A stretch of 64,000 nucleotides of DNA from Sipunculus nudus (GCA_026874595.1 CM049306.1:103183142-103247141); one strand, 5' to 3'. Positions 24,057 through 37,400 are shown, counted from the stretch's first letter. Translations and numbers: made by a program. Notes: a model not told the origin generated them from the letters alone.

Positions 24057-24335
24057 TTTGTTAACACAATAACTCAAAAATAATTGAGGAACAGTCACAA
24101 AACTTGCACCATTGCAGTATCAAGGGCTAGGTCAAGTTCGAACATGGATGACCTTGACGCATTTTTCAAGGTCACAGCGGTGGTAATGCTAAAATGATGT
24201 TAACGCAATAACTCGAAAAGAATTTAAGGTACAGTCACCAAACCTGCAACATTGATGCACCTTATCAAGGGCTAGATCAAGTCCATCGTTGGTGACCTTC
24301 ATGCAGTTTTTTAGGTCACAGAGGTAATCTTGATG
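24057..24335 (+). repeat. 139-bp tandem duplication, two units
   Basis: The unit from 'gttaacacaataactc' (24060) recurs at 24199. Both contain 'ggtacagtcac.aaac.tgca', 'tatcaagggctagrtcaagt' and 'ttyaaggtcacag'. The style ('gaccttga', 'aaggtcacag') is common in dispersed repeats of marine invertebrates. Confidence 0.75.
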
Positions 24336-24411
24336 AGTGACATTGACCCATATCAAATTTCATACATGTATTGTCACAAAATTGTTGGGCGATAGGCCAA
24401 AAGCGATCAGG

Positions 24412-24465
24412 ATGTGTCACGTGGGCATGAGTATATAAACTGAGGACACAAGGGTAAAATCTCAC
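24412..24465 (+). promoter_or_regulatory. Promoter-like segment: E-box followed by TATA box
   Basis: CACGTG (about 24418-24423) is followed by 'gagTATATAAAc' (about 24429-24440). A possible initiator, 'ctcacc', lies about 30 bp downstream, near 24462. The spacing matches a metazoan TATA promoter and a plus-strand ORF follows at 24671. It could equally be the promoter of a retroelement. Confidence 0.35.
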
Positions 24466-24670
24466 CAGAGGACAATTAATACGCGGATCGTTGTGTGTGG
24501 TACCGAATATTGTTGTGTGCTGTGGAACATTCATGTACAGATATTGGATTTATTCAGAGTGGATGACAAGGGCAGCTGCGTGTTTGACTGAAATTGCCAG
24601 AATGAGATAACAGTGAAGGCTCAAGCCTATCAGTCAGTGTTTCGAAGAAGTGAGTGCCTAAGAGTTAGAC

Positions 24671-25009
24671 ATGTTTGACGGTGAGAAGCGCTTGTGTATC
24701 GTGTGTACTATGTTAAACCACCAGGACTCTAGGAGAACATTCCTAAGTCGTCACGTGCACGACGGTCATATGACCAGCGGCAAAGGTGCTTTTAGAATGT
24801 ATCGTGAAGTGTGCTCTGAGAACATTCCGGGTACTGGAGATACATCAAGTTACAGGATCAAACAAGACTCTGTGATCGTTCGTATTTATAAGGACTCAAT
24901 GGATGGTGTAACTTTTGAGTGGAACGTTTCCTTCAGAGAATTGAAAGTTCAATTCTTATGTTCATTTTCTTTATTACATTTTTTGTTTATGTTACACAAG
25001 GCTTTCTAA
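24671..25009 (+). CDS. Unidentified ORF with a Cys/His cluster, 112 residues
   Basis: The ORF begins about 210 bp downstream of the TATA-like element. Its start context is 'gacATGt', with G at -3. Residues 9-33 contain C-x2-C, then 15 residues, then H-x4-H (CIVC ... RHVHDGH). This resembles, but does not exactly match, a C2H2 zinc finger. The middle is polar; the last 20 residues are hydrophobic and Phe-rich and may be read-through into non-coding DNA. A 3' splice partner was not found. It may be a small gene, a first exon or chance. I do not recognise a family. Confidence 0.25.
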   Translation: MFDGEKRLCIVCTMLNHQDSRRTFLSRHVHDGHMTSGKGAFRMYREVCSENIPGTGDTSSYRIKQDSVIVRIYKDSMDGVTFEWNVSFRELKVQFLCSFSLLHFLFMLHKAF

Positions 25010-25129
25010 TCTCTCTGAGTGTATGTTTGAGCTTTAGTCATCTCAATCCACTATTTCTAAGAACTAGGGAGTACATTCCTTCGGTAATAGAGGTCTTTTT
25101 TTAATGTCCAATCAGCCCCTAAACCCGAA

Positions 25130-25131
<2 letters not shown>

Positions 25132-25192
<61 letters not shown>
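25132..25192. repeat. (TA)n microsatellite, left half
   Basis: TA array of about 60 bp ending directly at the left terminus of the TIR element at 25194. Confidence 0.95.
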
Positions 25193-25193
<1 letters not shown>

Positions 25194-25195
<2 letters not shown>

Positions 25196-26242
25196 GTCAA
25201 GCCCGCTTATTGTCATGTCGGTGGTGCATACATAAATTATGTCAATAACCGGGATATGACATTATGCGGGCTTCAACATCGATGTCCTTTTGAGTCCTAG
25301 AAGAAGCGTTATATCTCAAATGATATTAAATAAATCGTCAATAAAAAGGAAACAGAAACGTTTATGAATATTTTATTGCAAAACGGCATATCAAATTACC
25401 TTTATGTGCATCTGACATTTTATTTCCTGTAGGTTTTGTGCCGCATTTCGCAGGAACTGGCATAAAATCCGACTTGCAAACAGAAAGGGACGTAGCGTCT
25501 GGTTCATGAGGTCAAATGTCTAGATAATTCTTTTTCCGACTATTGCGCCTTATTTTCCGGATATCTTTTTAATGACTCAAACTTCCATGATCGTCTTTAT
25601 GACAGGACTGTTCGGGGAGCGGGCATCGTCATGCCATTGTCAACTTTTTGAAGTTTTGCCACGATTAAGGTTTTGCACCGGGTATCTCCTCCAGTGCTCA
25701 CAAAACCTCCACCTTTTCGCGGACCCTTAAAGGGGATTTCCAGTCGTAAGCAACGTTTAGAGCTCTGCTTCAAATCATCTCGGCGAAACATAACTGAAGT
25801 GTAAACCGCGGCCTTTCAAAGGCCAGGTGTTCATTATGTATGATATGTGATCGCAAACATCGCCCTTGTTAACGTACGAAGAAACGCAATGATTTTGATT
25901 ACCGTGGTATCTTAAGACGTTAATTAGCTAATTAACGGGGAGTGACCCGCATGCATCACTGCACTTGCCTGCCGCACACAGGTACGTGGGAGATGCGATC
26001 GTTTGATACGCCTGACTCTTGGCCTCGTTGATCGCCTTGTCGACGTTTGATGTGATATTAACTGCGAACTGGTAGGATTGCCAAGGGTTCGAAGCATGAC
26101 AATAAAAGGGATTATGACAATATTCCATGATATTAAACGGTCAGATTTACCATTGTTTATATAGGAAATGGTTTGGGATTTCAGATTTATGTGACAAAAA
26201 ACGGGATTTTCTATTAACCGATATGACACAAAGTGGGCTCGA

Positions 26243-26245
<3 letters not shown>
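25194..26245. mobile_element. Pogo/Tc1-mariner-like non-autonomous TIR element, about 1.05 kb
   Basis: The left end AGTCAAGCCCGCTTATTGTC... (from 25195) and the reverse complement of the right end AGTCGAGCCCACTTTGTGTC... (to 26244) agree at 23 of 28 positions. The right tip reads CAGTC on the inside of TA. The element is flanked by TA on both sides, as expected for the TA target of this superfamily, and it lies inside a TA microsatellite. A second inverted copy of the tip occurs at about 25250-25273 (ATGACATTATGCGGGCTT), making a subterminal hairpin. Interior ORFs are short (25597-25791 and 25928-26128, minus) and show no DDE transposase motif. Confidence 0.65.
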
Positions 26246-26332
<87 letters not shown>

Positions 26333-26335
26333 TAT
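26246..26335. repeat. (TA)n microsatellite, right half
   Basis: About 85 bp of TA with one 'tacata' interruption, starting at the right terminus of the TIR element. Confidence 0.95.
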
Positions 26336-29300
26336 GTAGATCGATCTAAACTAAGATTTTTCCAAGCATTTCATACTAATTTGTTTCGTACAACATGCAC
26401 AGGATGTGTGGCATTCTTCACATGATGTAGCCTAATATTTGGCCCAAAATTGGTCAATTAATTGGCTTTAAAAATACACCAAGTAGCTGCCAATCAAAGC
26501 AAAACACGTAAGATTTATACCTTATATAATTCATTGCCGTGAGTTAACACGAGAAACGAGAAATAATTTTTTATACCAGTCAATGACTGGTGTAATTTTC
26601 ATTCTAGTTTATTAAAATTAAGTAATCTAAAAGAATAAAAAACTCCTACGTGGATGTTTCAGTTTTGTAGAGTTATTTGTAAATTGCTTCTTTGTATACT
26701 TCTTTTTAAAGGAAATATTCTAAAGTCTATGATGTTCTTTTTACTCCATGAAAGCAAGAAAAGTGTTTTAATTATTCGTAGATTTCATATTTAATTTTTG
26801 TTTTGTTTTAACGTTATTTAAATATCTGTCAATTATCTCTTTAAAGTCCCTGTGCAAGATGGCATATTTAAAAAAAAAGTTACGAGGACCTTTCTTCTAA
26901 TAGGCGGATCCGGGGTAGGGGGCACTAATACTTTTTTTTTTATTTTTCGCTGCTTCCAAGACAATTCTCTCTCAGATAGCTATAATAATGTTGCACTCTG
27001 TGAGAAGGTAATTAGTGGGGCCATCAGATCCATTCCTAAACAAGTTCTGAACGCTCTTAAAATTCGGTTGTAGTCGAGTTAAACTATACAACTTCCTTTA
27101 TGCAGAAAGATGATGTTTTACTTAATATCGTGGGAATCAAGCAAAATCTAAAGCTTATTTTCATCTGTTTTAGCTAAATCTATCAGTTTGTAATCCTTCT
27201 CTATGATGGAGGGCTGTCTTGCAATATGTTATAAAAAAATTAGTTTACAATGAATTCCGTTTAAGTTTAAAATATATTTAAATTCCATTTAAATCATATT
27301 TTTTTTAATTATACGAGGCTCATATTACAGAGTAATATGGGTTATGCAATATATAGTGACATGCCGGAATGCATGTATATTACACTAAGAGATAATCAGT
27401 CATTTTTTTAGCAAAAATACGAATACAAATACACCGCAGATGTATTAACAATCTAAATACCATTAATCATCTAAGAAAAGCATTCCGTCTCACCAGGTAC
27501 AACTTGAACAGCCATATATATAGTCATTGAAAGTCAATAATCCATTAGAGGGTTATTGTAAGTTAAAAGTGAAAATATCTAAGCTTCCCATTGCATGAAT
27601 ATGAATGAAAGCTAAGAGGTAACGAAATTCCAAAAGGTCATACATACTGAAAGCCATACAATGCTACACTATTTGTATTACTGTTGCTGCCACAAACAAA
27701 TACCAAAGTACGACGAGTAATTTATTATTCATAGGGACCTTAGACAAAGTGAATACAGGACCATAGAATAATAAATAAAAACACCTATTTAAACAAAAAT
27801 ATTCTCACAAGTCGGTATATGACAATGTTAAAAATATCATTAATAAGGCTTAGAAATGTTATTAGGAAGATGATTAAACAAAGAAAATTAGGGGTAAAGA
27901 AATGTTTACTTCATGGAATATGGAGGAGCCCATATATAGGCATTAGTTAAAGATTAGGAAAATGGACACTCTATAAAACTGACTACTATATGAACACTAA
28001 CATTTAAGAATGCAGACATATTTATTAATTCAAACTGGGGAGAGGACACTCACGATATTATAGTATATGGGTATGTGCAGACTAAATAACCCAATTTTGG
28101 ATAGTTTTGATCTCCTTCCTAACCATGTTTCCTTCACTATTACCCCTTTCCCGTCATTATTTTTTTTCAAGGGAATGCCCGGTAAGCTTGGTAACTAAAA
28201 ACGTCAAATTACCCCTTGGTCTGTAGACTGTCAAGAAGCCTTTCCAATATAAATTCTCTTAACGCTTTTATTAATATTTATAATTGTAGCTCAACTGCAT
28301 GTTAATTGTAGCAATAGTGCGACCCCATCCGTCGTCTGTGGTTTGAATCTAAGTCCTTCTATATTAACACTGGCGGCTTATCTCAGGAAGAGCTGGACAC
28401 AGGGGTGGATCTAGGATTGAAGAAAAGGAGGATTCATTCTAGGAGGTCTAATAAAAAAAAAGTCCGTAGGTCCGGAAAAGTAGGATCCAGGACACAAATT
28501 TTTGTCTGAAACCCTTAAAAAATGTGCTGCGACTGTAAAGGGGAAGGGGGGGGGGGTGGAGTCCGGATCCCCTGGATCCGCTTCTGGGACAGGAACTCCT
28601 GCATGGAATTTTATATATTTATGTTAAATGGGCCAAGTAGACCAAAAATATCAAAACTGGTGGCTCCACCCACATTTTTTAAAAAATTTTATGAGCGTTC
28701 TTCAGTGTTTATTTCTCTCTTTATGCAGAATTTGAGCAAAATTGGATGACTTAGTTCTTAAGTCCATCACAGCAACTCATGAAATAGATATTTGGAAGGT
28801 TGTGGTGCCTTGCTGATTGTGTATTCTTGTCACCAGCTTGTTAGTTTTCCTCAGTACTTCACACTGTGTATCGTCTGTTCCGTTATTCTTAATTATTTTC
28901 AGTTTTACTATTCAGAATTTGTTAGTATAAATTAGAACATGTGTAGAGTGGACAAAATCATGAAAATGTACACACCATTCATTACATCTTTTCTCAGGAC
29001 TGTGCTTTTATAATGCTCTTACTACATCAGGATCCTTTCGTTCTCTTGAAAACCACCTTGATGGCTCATCCTGATTACTTTTTGATAATTAAGCCATACC
29101 TGATTGTTAATTTCTTAACTCATTTTATCTATTAAGGTATTACGACTCTCGGTGCAGTGTGTGTACATATTGTTTAGGTGTTGCCCCAATATGACGCAAA
29201 CTGCTGGCCTTAGTTTATACATTATGAAAATTAATATATTCTAAACTAATTGGTATATGGAAACTGACTTGAAATGAATGAGACCAGTCTTGGTAATTCT

Positions 29301-31490
29301 ATTAAGGATGTTATATTTTATCAATCAAAGTACTTGCAATTTTAACTTTACATGAATATTTCTTAGCCAAAAATAAAAAAAAATTCAATTTTCAACATCG
29401 TGCTGTAATTTTTGGCCTACATTTGATAGGAATTAAGCTTTATTGATAATAATCCTTAAAATATATTTTATTCATGTTAATTTTAAAATAAATTCTTGAT
29501 AAATTCTTATCATAATCATGAACACGCATTTTAAAAATACAAGGATGTGGTATTTTATTAATAATGCCTAATTATTATTATATTTAATAATTATTTAATA
29601 ATGTGTATATATGTCTTATATGTGTAACATTTTATATACACTCCTGAGACAATCCTGCAACCGTAAAATTAAGTCCTTTGTTGATACAGTTGGCTTTTTT
29701 TTTAAATTTGGCTTGAATTTTTACCTAATTGTACCCACATATATTCATTTCTTAGTAATAGTAGATTGTATGATCATATTTGTGGGCACAACGCATAAAA
29801 ATAGATGTTATGAGCGAGTTTATGTTCAGCTCATATGGTAACCATTAAGTGTGTTCATTTCAGTTTAGGCAGTTTGGCTACCATTAGAAAAGTAAAAAAT
29901 ATGTTTTTCATATATGTCCAATAATATCTCTGAGAGGCAGTCCAGCAGTTACTTCAAACTGTAATATTTGATATAAGCATAATTTGCAAACTGTTAAAAA
30001 ATTGCCGGAGATGTATTCTTGATAGCAGGCATATCAAATGTGCTCACTGTCCAATATTGTGGGAAAATAACCTCCTATATTTTATAAGAACTCAGCAGGT
30101 TCTTCAGTTGATTTTTTTTTTTCAATTTCAAGAAGTTCCCTTTATGAAATAGAATAATTATATCTTTCCCGGTATTTATTTATGGGGAATATTCCCAGGT
30201 GAGCCTTGTGTCCTTAGGCCACGGTTTATGTATTTGTGATTACATTCAATTTAACATGTAAATTTTCTCACTCATTACACCCCTTTAAGATTGCCTTTTT
30301 TCTCCTATTTCCCCAAAATATGCCTTTTGGTCCACACCCATCCCTTTAGTTCCGGAATGAAAGCTCCCTCACCCGGGTATATTGATTACTGATGCAACAG
30401 AATGAGTATCCACATTTACAATGCAAGTCCCTAATGTATCCCGATAAAATAAGGTTATCTATAGGGTACATCTTGTCCATAATTGATGCAAGTAAAATGC
30501 GGATGATGTGAAGGTTGTGACCTCGCACCGGATGGCTGTTTTAGTTACAGTTGTTTTATAATACATTCCCACAACTTTTCCTGAACCTTTACCACCTCCT
30601 TCAGCTGGGATTGCGTGGCATATAACTCGCCCACTTCAACATACCTGACAGAACCAACCCCCCCCCCCCCCCGCCGTATCCTCATCCAGCATGGCTAAGG
30701 AGCGTAACTCAATAAAGGAAATATTAGTTTATCCTTGACCTTCTTCCTAAGCTCGCTCCTTATCATCTGCACGAGATGTTTTGTGTATGAAGATGAGAGC
30801 TATTTTTACTAATATTCTGGCGTAAATTAAAATTGAACTTTCAGTCAGATAGCTCGGGGTAGACTTAACCTTAACACAAAAGGCAGAGTCGGGCTAATTG
30901 AACTAGGCATTAAAACAGAAAATGGTTAAAATTGTGATAATTGCAAGTTATGTATGTAACGTACAAGAGATTACCCTCGCCAAAGTTCATGATGATCACG
31001 CTTTCTCTTTACTTTCGAAAAACCAGTTTTCACAATAAAGACAAAACAAACTGAAACTTGGAAGATTTAGAAATATTACTAGGAATGTAATCAGCAAGTA
31101 AACCGACCTCGGTGAAAAACCACCTCGTGTCATCGCAGCCAAAGCAAGCACGGGTTGTCGATCTCAGTATAAACCCTTAAATGAGCTAAGTATTAACAAA
31201 TATACATGTTTACAGTTTTTTATATATTATTAAAATACTAAAATGACTGACACTGTGGTTGCATTTTTGTTAGCGATCGGTCCAACTTTGACATCCGCAG
31301 CCAAGTAGAAATTGCATGATTTCGCGAGAGTAGCATTAAAAACATGCACAGGAAAGAATAATACCAGTACAACCGGTAATGAACTACTGTGCAACTTTTG
31401 AGCCCCCTGTATCACCACCGACACTGGCAGTATCAATGTATGTATTGCTTATAATACGTTTAAGCGAACCCAGATAGCACGATCACAACC
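26336..31490. other. AT-rich spacer, no gene recognised
   Basis: No exon chain, domain or RNA gene could be seen over about 5 kb. Transposon-like scraps are present: 'ggcggatccggggtaggggg' near 26903 and 'ggatcccctggatccgcttc' near 28563-28583. A C run lies at about 30659-30672. The rest is short ORFs of no visible character. Confidence 0.5.
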
Positions 31491-31630
31491 TAAATTTTCA
31501 AAAAATGTCAACACCTTGGGCCTTAACACCCCCTCCCCCAATCCCCTTCGCGCCTCGGCTCACCCGCTCCGCGGCTTCGCAAAGTGAGCCCCCCTTTTCT
31601 TAATTCCTGTATCCGCCCCTTACTGGTGCA
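31491..31630. repeat. Transposon-end fragment, GC-rich
   Basis: A 'cgcgcctcggctcacccgct' stretch with 'ccgcggcttcgcaaagtgag' and the tail 'cctgtatccgcccctta' contrasts sharply with the AT-rich flanks. The tail resembles the 'ggatccgc' and 'gacgcccctg' ends noted at 28570, 14510 and 19840. Only an end is visible. Confidence 0.4.
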
Positions 31631-32363
31631 TGCATGTCTTCTTATATAGAGTTCATTTCAAGACATCCACATTTAAAATACACCCAGGTGCCCTCATGGC
31701 CATGTAACCCACGACAGTCTTAACAGACGAGTTCTGAAGTACACTTAAAAGCTTTGAACAGGTACAAGCCTTAAACCAATTGCCACTTTCAGGTTTATGG
31801 TTTGCATGCAAATTGCGTGTTCAGTCTATTCATTTTCATCTTGCACGATTCAAACCTAGTACAAAACTGATCAATTCAGTTTCTGGTAAACAGAAAGTAA
31901 GACTTGTAAAGCTTTATCTTTGCAAAATGAATAGTAGGACTTGGTTAAACTTTGTAAGACCACACACGAACCTGAACCCTGGTATATATAGGTAGGCTAC
32001 TCACGAAACTGTTGTAAAGCCACTGTGAATCACTCATTGAGCTACAAGACATATAAAGCTAACGGGTACGAATTTCTGGGGGCACCTTACAAAATCTCCA
32101 TGGTCCAGTTATGTTATAACCAAGCCTTGGTGGCCATGTAATTGTACAAAATACTTCAAGGGTTGTTTTATTCATTTTAGAGCTCTAATAAATATTCATG
32201 AGACAAATTTAAAACAAGGCCTACAGGCCTAATGCGAACCTGTGCAATGAGATTACACCAGGTAAAATGCTTCAATGCTGGACCATTACTAAACACTTAG
32301 AACAAGAAACAATTAAACAAACATCACTGCTGCATCCTGGCTTGGGTGCACACAACACAAAAA
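31631..32363. other. Spacer, no gene recognised
   Basis: A 71-residue plus ORF (31780-31995) lacks recognisable features. Confidence 0.45.
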
Positions 32364-33781
32364 CTAGAATATGGGTAGTCAACAAGCGGCTACGTGTATC
32401 CGCCAAAATCAGAGTAGGAAAAGTGAAGTGAGGCATGGATTGAGTGTCAAGGGGAAATAGAGTGAGGTGTGTTGCATAATAGCCTGGATGTCTGCAGCCG
32501 AAATGTGTGTGTAGGTTGCGCCACCAACCACACAATCCAGAAAGCTGTCCAAGATGTATAAACATGCAAAATTTTAGGCAGATAAGTCGAACCACTACTG
32601 AGATATGAGTGATTTTAGCCCACGGCAGAAAAACAGACGGACGCTGTGCAAAAATGGTGGCAGGTGGCGCCACCAATTTTGTGTATGATTAAGAGCTATT
32701 TTAGATCTATACACAATTTCAGGGGGATATGTCAAACCAGTCCTGAGATAAAAGCCTGAATGTCTGCAGCTTTTAAATAAATGTAGGAGGCGCCACAGAT
32801 ATTAAGCAGATATGTCAAACCACTGCCGAGATATGAGTGATTTTACGCCACGGCAAACAAACAGACTGCAAAAAATGATTGCAGGTGGCGCCACCAGTTT
32901 TGCGTATGATAAAGAGCTATGTGAGATCTATAAATATGCAAAATTTTTGCCCAATCGGTCAAATGGTTCCTGAGATATGAGCTTGGATGTCTGCAGTGTA
33001 AATTTGAATGTAGGTGGCGCCACCTGTCATAAAATCAAGAAAGCTGTCAAGGATGTATTAACCTGCAAAATATCAGGTGGATAAGTCTAACCACTGCCGA
33101 GATAGGAGTGATTTTATCCCAAGGCAGATGAACAGATGGACGCTGTGCAAAAATGGTTACAGATGGCACCACCAGTTTTGCGTATGATAAAGAGCTAAGG
33201 GAAATCTATACACATGCAAAATTTTGGCCCAACTGGTCAAACGGTTCCAAAGATATGAGCTTGGATGTCTGCAGCTTAAACGTGAACGTAGGTGGCGCCA
33301 CCTGTCATAAAATCAAGAAAGCTGTCCAGGATGTATACAGATGCAAAATTTCAGGTGGATAAGTCCAACCAATGCAGAAATATGAGTGTTTTTATCCCAA
33401 GGCAGATGAACAGATGTACGCTGTACAGATGTGCAAAAATGGTTGCAGGTGGCGCCACCATTTTTAGTGTATGTTATAAACCTTTCCAAGGGCTACATTT
33501 GTGCAAAATCTTTAGCCTTATCGGTCAAACGGTTCCCGAGATATGTGGGTTATTGTGTGGAAACAGACGCACAAATGGACGCTGGGCAGAGAGGAAAGGT
33601 CAGAGGTCAACCAAAATTGAGGGTGCAGCAGTTCACATTTGACCGATCATAATTCCAAATTTTAAACAATTCTGCCCAGTGGTTATGGAGGAGTTCTCCG
33701 GAAACCTATGCGGTGATGGCGGCAGCGTCGATTCCGACTGAAAACATAGTATCCGCAAAACTCTGTTGTGGCGAATACAAT
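32364..33781 (-). mobile_element. Helentron-like non-autonomous element, copy 1
   Basis: Read on the minus strand, the 3' end is at low coordinates: GGCGGATACACGTAG, hairpin stem, then CTAG (32364-32367), then host TT. The stem is GTAGCC/GACTAC with one mismatch. The 5' end (near 33781) begins ATTGTATTCGCCA and is an inverted match to the sequence just inside the 3' hairpin, as in Helentron subterminal repeats. The interior is an array of GGTGGCGCCACC-centred units (for example 32663, 32884, 33013, 33291 and 33448) at about 130- and 150-bp steps. A DR1 motif lies at 33597-33609. No RepHel ORF is present. It is the most diverged of the three copies. Confidence 0.65.
33597..33609 (+). promoter_or_regulatory. 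DR1 nuclear-receptor-type site in copy 1
   Basis: AGGTCA-G-AGGTCA is a perfect direct repeat with one-base spacing, the consensus bound by RXR, HNF4 and COUP-TF class receptors. The same site is kept in copies 2 and 3. Function is not shown. Confidence 0.45.
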
Positions 33782-34060
33782 GATTGTAGTTGGCACCACC
33801 AGTCTAATATACGACGAAGAGATATACCAAATGTAAGACTGATATGTCAAACCCCTCCTGTGAAATAAGCAGGAACATACAATGTGCAAAAAATTATTGT
33901 AGGTGGCGCCACCAGTCTTGTACACTATAAAGCTACCGATATGTATAAACATACCCAATTTTAGGCTGATGTATCAAATTACTCTGTAGAAATAAGCAGG
34001 CGCATACACAGCAAAAGTCAATGTAGGTGGCACCACCTGTCTTGTAAATGAGAATACCAT
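33782..34060. repeat. Related palindrome-bearing repeat next to copy 1
   Basis: Three further 'ggtggcRccacc' cores (about 33790, 33902 and 34027) follow directly after the end of copy 1 at about 118-125-bp steps. Their flanks differ from copy 1 ('agtctYgta', 'aaataagcagg'). Copy 1 probably inserted into, or next to, a sister repeat family. Confidence 0.55.
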
Positions 34061-34184
34061 CAAAGACGCATAGACAGGTATCAGTCCAATACATAAAACT
34101 TCCCCAGAGTTTGATGCACTGGGCTGACAAGGCTTAGGTGAGTAAGGCAGTTGCCCCCGAGTGACCTGTGACAAATTGCTGCCT

Positions 34185-34300
34185 CAAGCTACTGCACTGA
34201 GTGAACTCTTGACCTGCACCTGGCTAGACTGAGTGAACTTTTGACCTGTACCTGGCTGCACTGAGTGAACTCTTGACCTGTTGCATAATCTGACACAGTT
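34185..34300 (+). repeat. Short tandem repeat, about 31-34-bp units
   Basis: 'ctgcactgagtgaactcttg' + 'acctgcacctgg' recurs three times at 34190-34285, with a fourth diverged unit near 34400-34435. Confidence 0.75.
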
Positions 34301-34439
34301 GGCAGTCTGCCGAAGCTATAAATAGATTCAGGCTGAACTTTGGTGCCAAATATGATGCAGTGAGCAGTCTGCAAAAGCTATAAATAGAATGCAGCTACTG
34401 CACTGAGTGAACTCTTGATCTATACCTGGCTGCACTTCT

Positions 34440-37400
34440 TCCAATCCTGGCACTGTGCCAAAACCATTTATAGAGCTGACATCATCTTGGCTAATGGCCA
34501 ACTTCAAGGCACTGGCAATCTGCCAATGGTAAACCAAGTGCTGCCATCTGTACACAAAAGTGGTCCCTACTTGAAATAACTTTCAAAATTTATTTTCCCA
34601 ATACAACATGCTTTTCAGCTGACTTTTTATATAAAAAAAAGAAATCAGGAATATATGTAACATTATAACGGATGCATACTGAATGCAAAATTAAAATACA
34701 GTTATATATCATTGATGGCAAATTCTTGAATTGAGTTGAATAGGGATACCAATAATTTATAATCCACGTACAGTTGTCTTTATATAGCCATAGAGAGCTG
34801 AATATCCATGATTGTAACATTGCCTGGTATGATGAATAACTTAAATCATAAATCTAAAATTTTTAAAAGCTTTTAAAAAAACTTTCTTGTCAATATTAAC
34901 CAAATATAACCTGAAATCTAAATGTCTAGTGGCATGATGTAATAGATGCTGATAAAATGGTGCCAGGCTGGATGTAACAGCATCACACAGCTAACATATA
35001 TGATAAAATGACTCAATTTAATCTCCATAATTCAGCCAAAAATCATTCATGTGGAACCATTAATGACAATTATTATAAGAATTATTGTAGGAATTATTCT
35101 TGTAAAATATTTAACAAACTGGCTTCAGTGGCATCAGTCGAAAAACGTTTCGCAAGTTTATAACTCATATAGGAAGATACAGCAAACTGGCTAAGTTCAC
35201 CTTCCCATAACTCAGCCAAAAAGCAGTGAACCAAAACCATTTAAACAAACTTGAATTATCAACATCTGAGGATAATTAATGTGCGAGATTTAAGAATTTG
35301 ACCCAGTGGTTTTTTAGAAGGAGATCTTTGTAGCCACTGAGCTAAAGTGGGCTGTTATGGCATATGACTTAATTCAGCTTCCCATAAATTAGCCAAAAGT
35401 CACTGAAAAGAAACAATTTGAACAAACTTCAGAAAGCACTCCCCTAGGATCATTTCTGTGCGATATCTTTTTGGCCATATGGTTCAGAGAAGAAGTTTTT
35501 TGTAGCCCTCAGTGTGATACAGGCACTAATGACCCTGTCCAAAAAAGGCCGATGCAGGTGGCGCCACCAATACCTCAATTTCAGATATGACCTATGAGAC
35601 CAACATTTGCATAAAATTTGGTGATGATAGCTCTAGCTGTTTCTGAGATTTAAATTTTAATATGCTTTTTTGCACAGTTAACAAAGTTCAACCTGTAACT
35701 CGGCCAAAAATCTCCAAACTGGAACCATTCGAACAAACTTGAGAAAGATTGTTCAAGGAATCATTTCTCTGAAATATTGGACAATTTGGCTGGACAGTTT
35801 TGGAGAAGATTTTTAAAGATTTTTTACCTTCTTCCCTATAAATTCAAAGAAAATGCAGTTAGAAAAAAAATAAACAAAATCCGATATAGTTTTTGGATGA
35901 CTGATTATTTGCAAAAAAATTGGTGATGCTAGCTCCTGCTGTTTTTGAGATAGCTATGATTAACGTACAGACAACGCACGACGTACGACGCACGACGGAT
36001 GACGCCGCACCATCGCATAAGCTCACAGGTTCGCTAAAAAAAGTCGAAATGAGCCAAAACGTAGCGGACTGTGACTCTTTACGTGTGCAATAATTAAAGA
36101 ATCCAATCTAGACGATCCCCAGGCATTAAAGTAGTTGTAAGAGTGGTATTATTTTGTTTCAGGCTATTTATTATATTCATATAGTCACTAAAAATGGTAT
36201 TAGATTTCTCTTATGCCACTTATGCAGCAGCCGCTTCACAACTCGTATGACGTATGCAAAAATGTAATCTGACAAAACTGTACCTCGGAATCAAGCGCAC
36301 TGTGTTAATCTTATCCGACAATGGAAACTGGACTTCATATGTTATATTACTATTATTTCTTATATATAGGCACTGCATTTAAACTGTTATTTTTTTCTGT
36401 TTTAAATGGTAAATCTAGTTTATAAATCAATGTTAGTACTACGGTGGCGTCATTAGTAGTCTTACACCGCAGGGAGCAACCAGAAATTTCACGTGATGCC
36501 GCAGTATCCCCAGACAATTAAGATATACCTCCCCCCTTTAAAATAGACCCCTTTTCTTCAGACACTTGAAGGCCAAGGCCACCGGGTTCAAGGTAAAAAA
36601 TGTTTGAACTTGTCAGACATCTTGTGGAGATAATTCATGTATCAAATTTGAAGAAAAAATAAGCAGTTAGTATTCAACAATAATAGGGTTAAAAAATCCT
36701 ACTTTTTTCAGGTTAAAGCTTGAAACAAAAATAAACTAAAGTGCACCAGTCTTAAAACAATCCGAGCTATTGGTTGAAATTTATTTTGTGTCAAATTTGA
36801 AGTAAATAGATGTAGTACTTCAAAGTTATGGTGTAGACAAAACTCCTATACATTCAAACATGTCTTCAAACATGTGACATCCTGGTGGAAACAATCTGCG
36901 TGTCGCATTAAAAGGAAAAAGATGGGGTATTTCCAAAGTAAAGGGGTTAAAAAATTCTTATATATATATATATATGTAGTTATACTGGTCACCACCAGTC
37001 TTCAGTAGATGACGAAGCTATCCAAGTTCTTCAAATAACTTGATTTTTTTATCAATCCATGCAAGATTTCTTTAGATATTTAGTATTTTCACCACAAATG
37101 GACTTATTAAAGGTCATTCTCCTAGTAAAGGCTTCGTCCTCTCACCCGTATCTATGCACATGTCAAGTTTGATAAAAATCCATGAAATATTTTGTTGAGT
37201 TATTGTGATGAAAATATTTGTCTGCAGTGGCCAGACCGAGCTTAAACCATAGTATCTCCGACTTTGTCTGCGGATACAATGTTGTTTTAATTCCATTGGT
37301 ACCAGGTGGTTGGGTCACCTCCATTTAAAGTCAGGGTGCGACTAGTAATAAGGATGTTATTTCTGTTATGGAATTTTACAGTATTATATAAACACAAACA

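Noticed and set aside
25924-26339. ORFs with Tyr-Ile runs on both strands
   Set aside because: They read through the TA microsatellite and the TIR element.
28321-28360. Possible tRNA T-arm ('tggtttgaatctaag')
   Set aside because: No acceptor stem, D-arm or anticodon stem could be paired around it.
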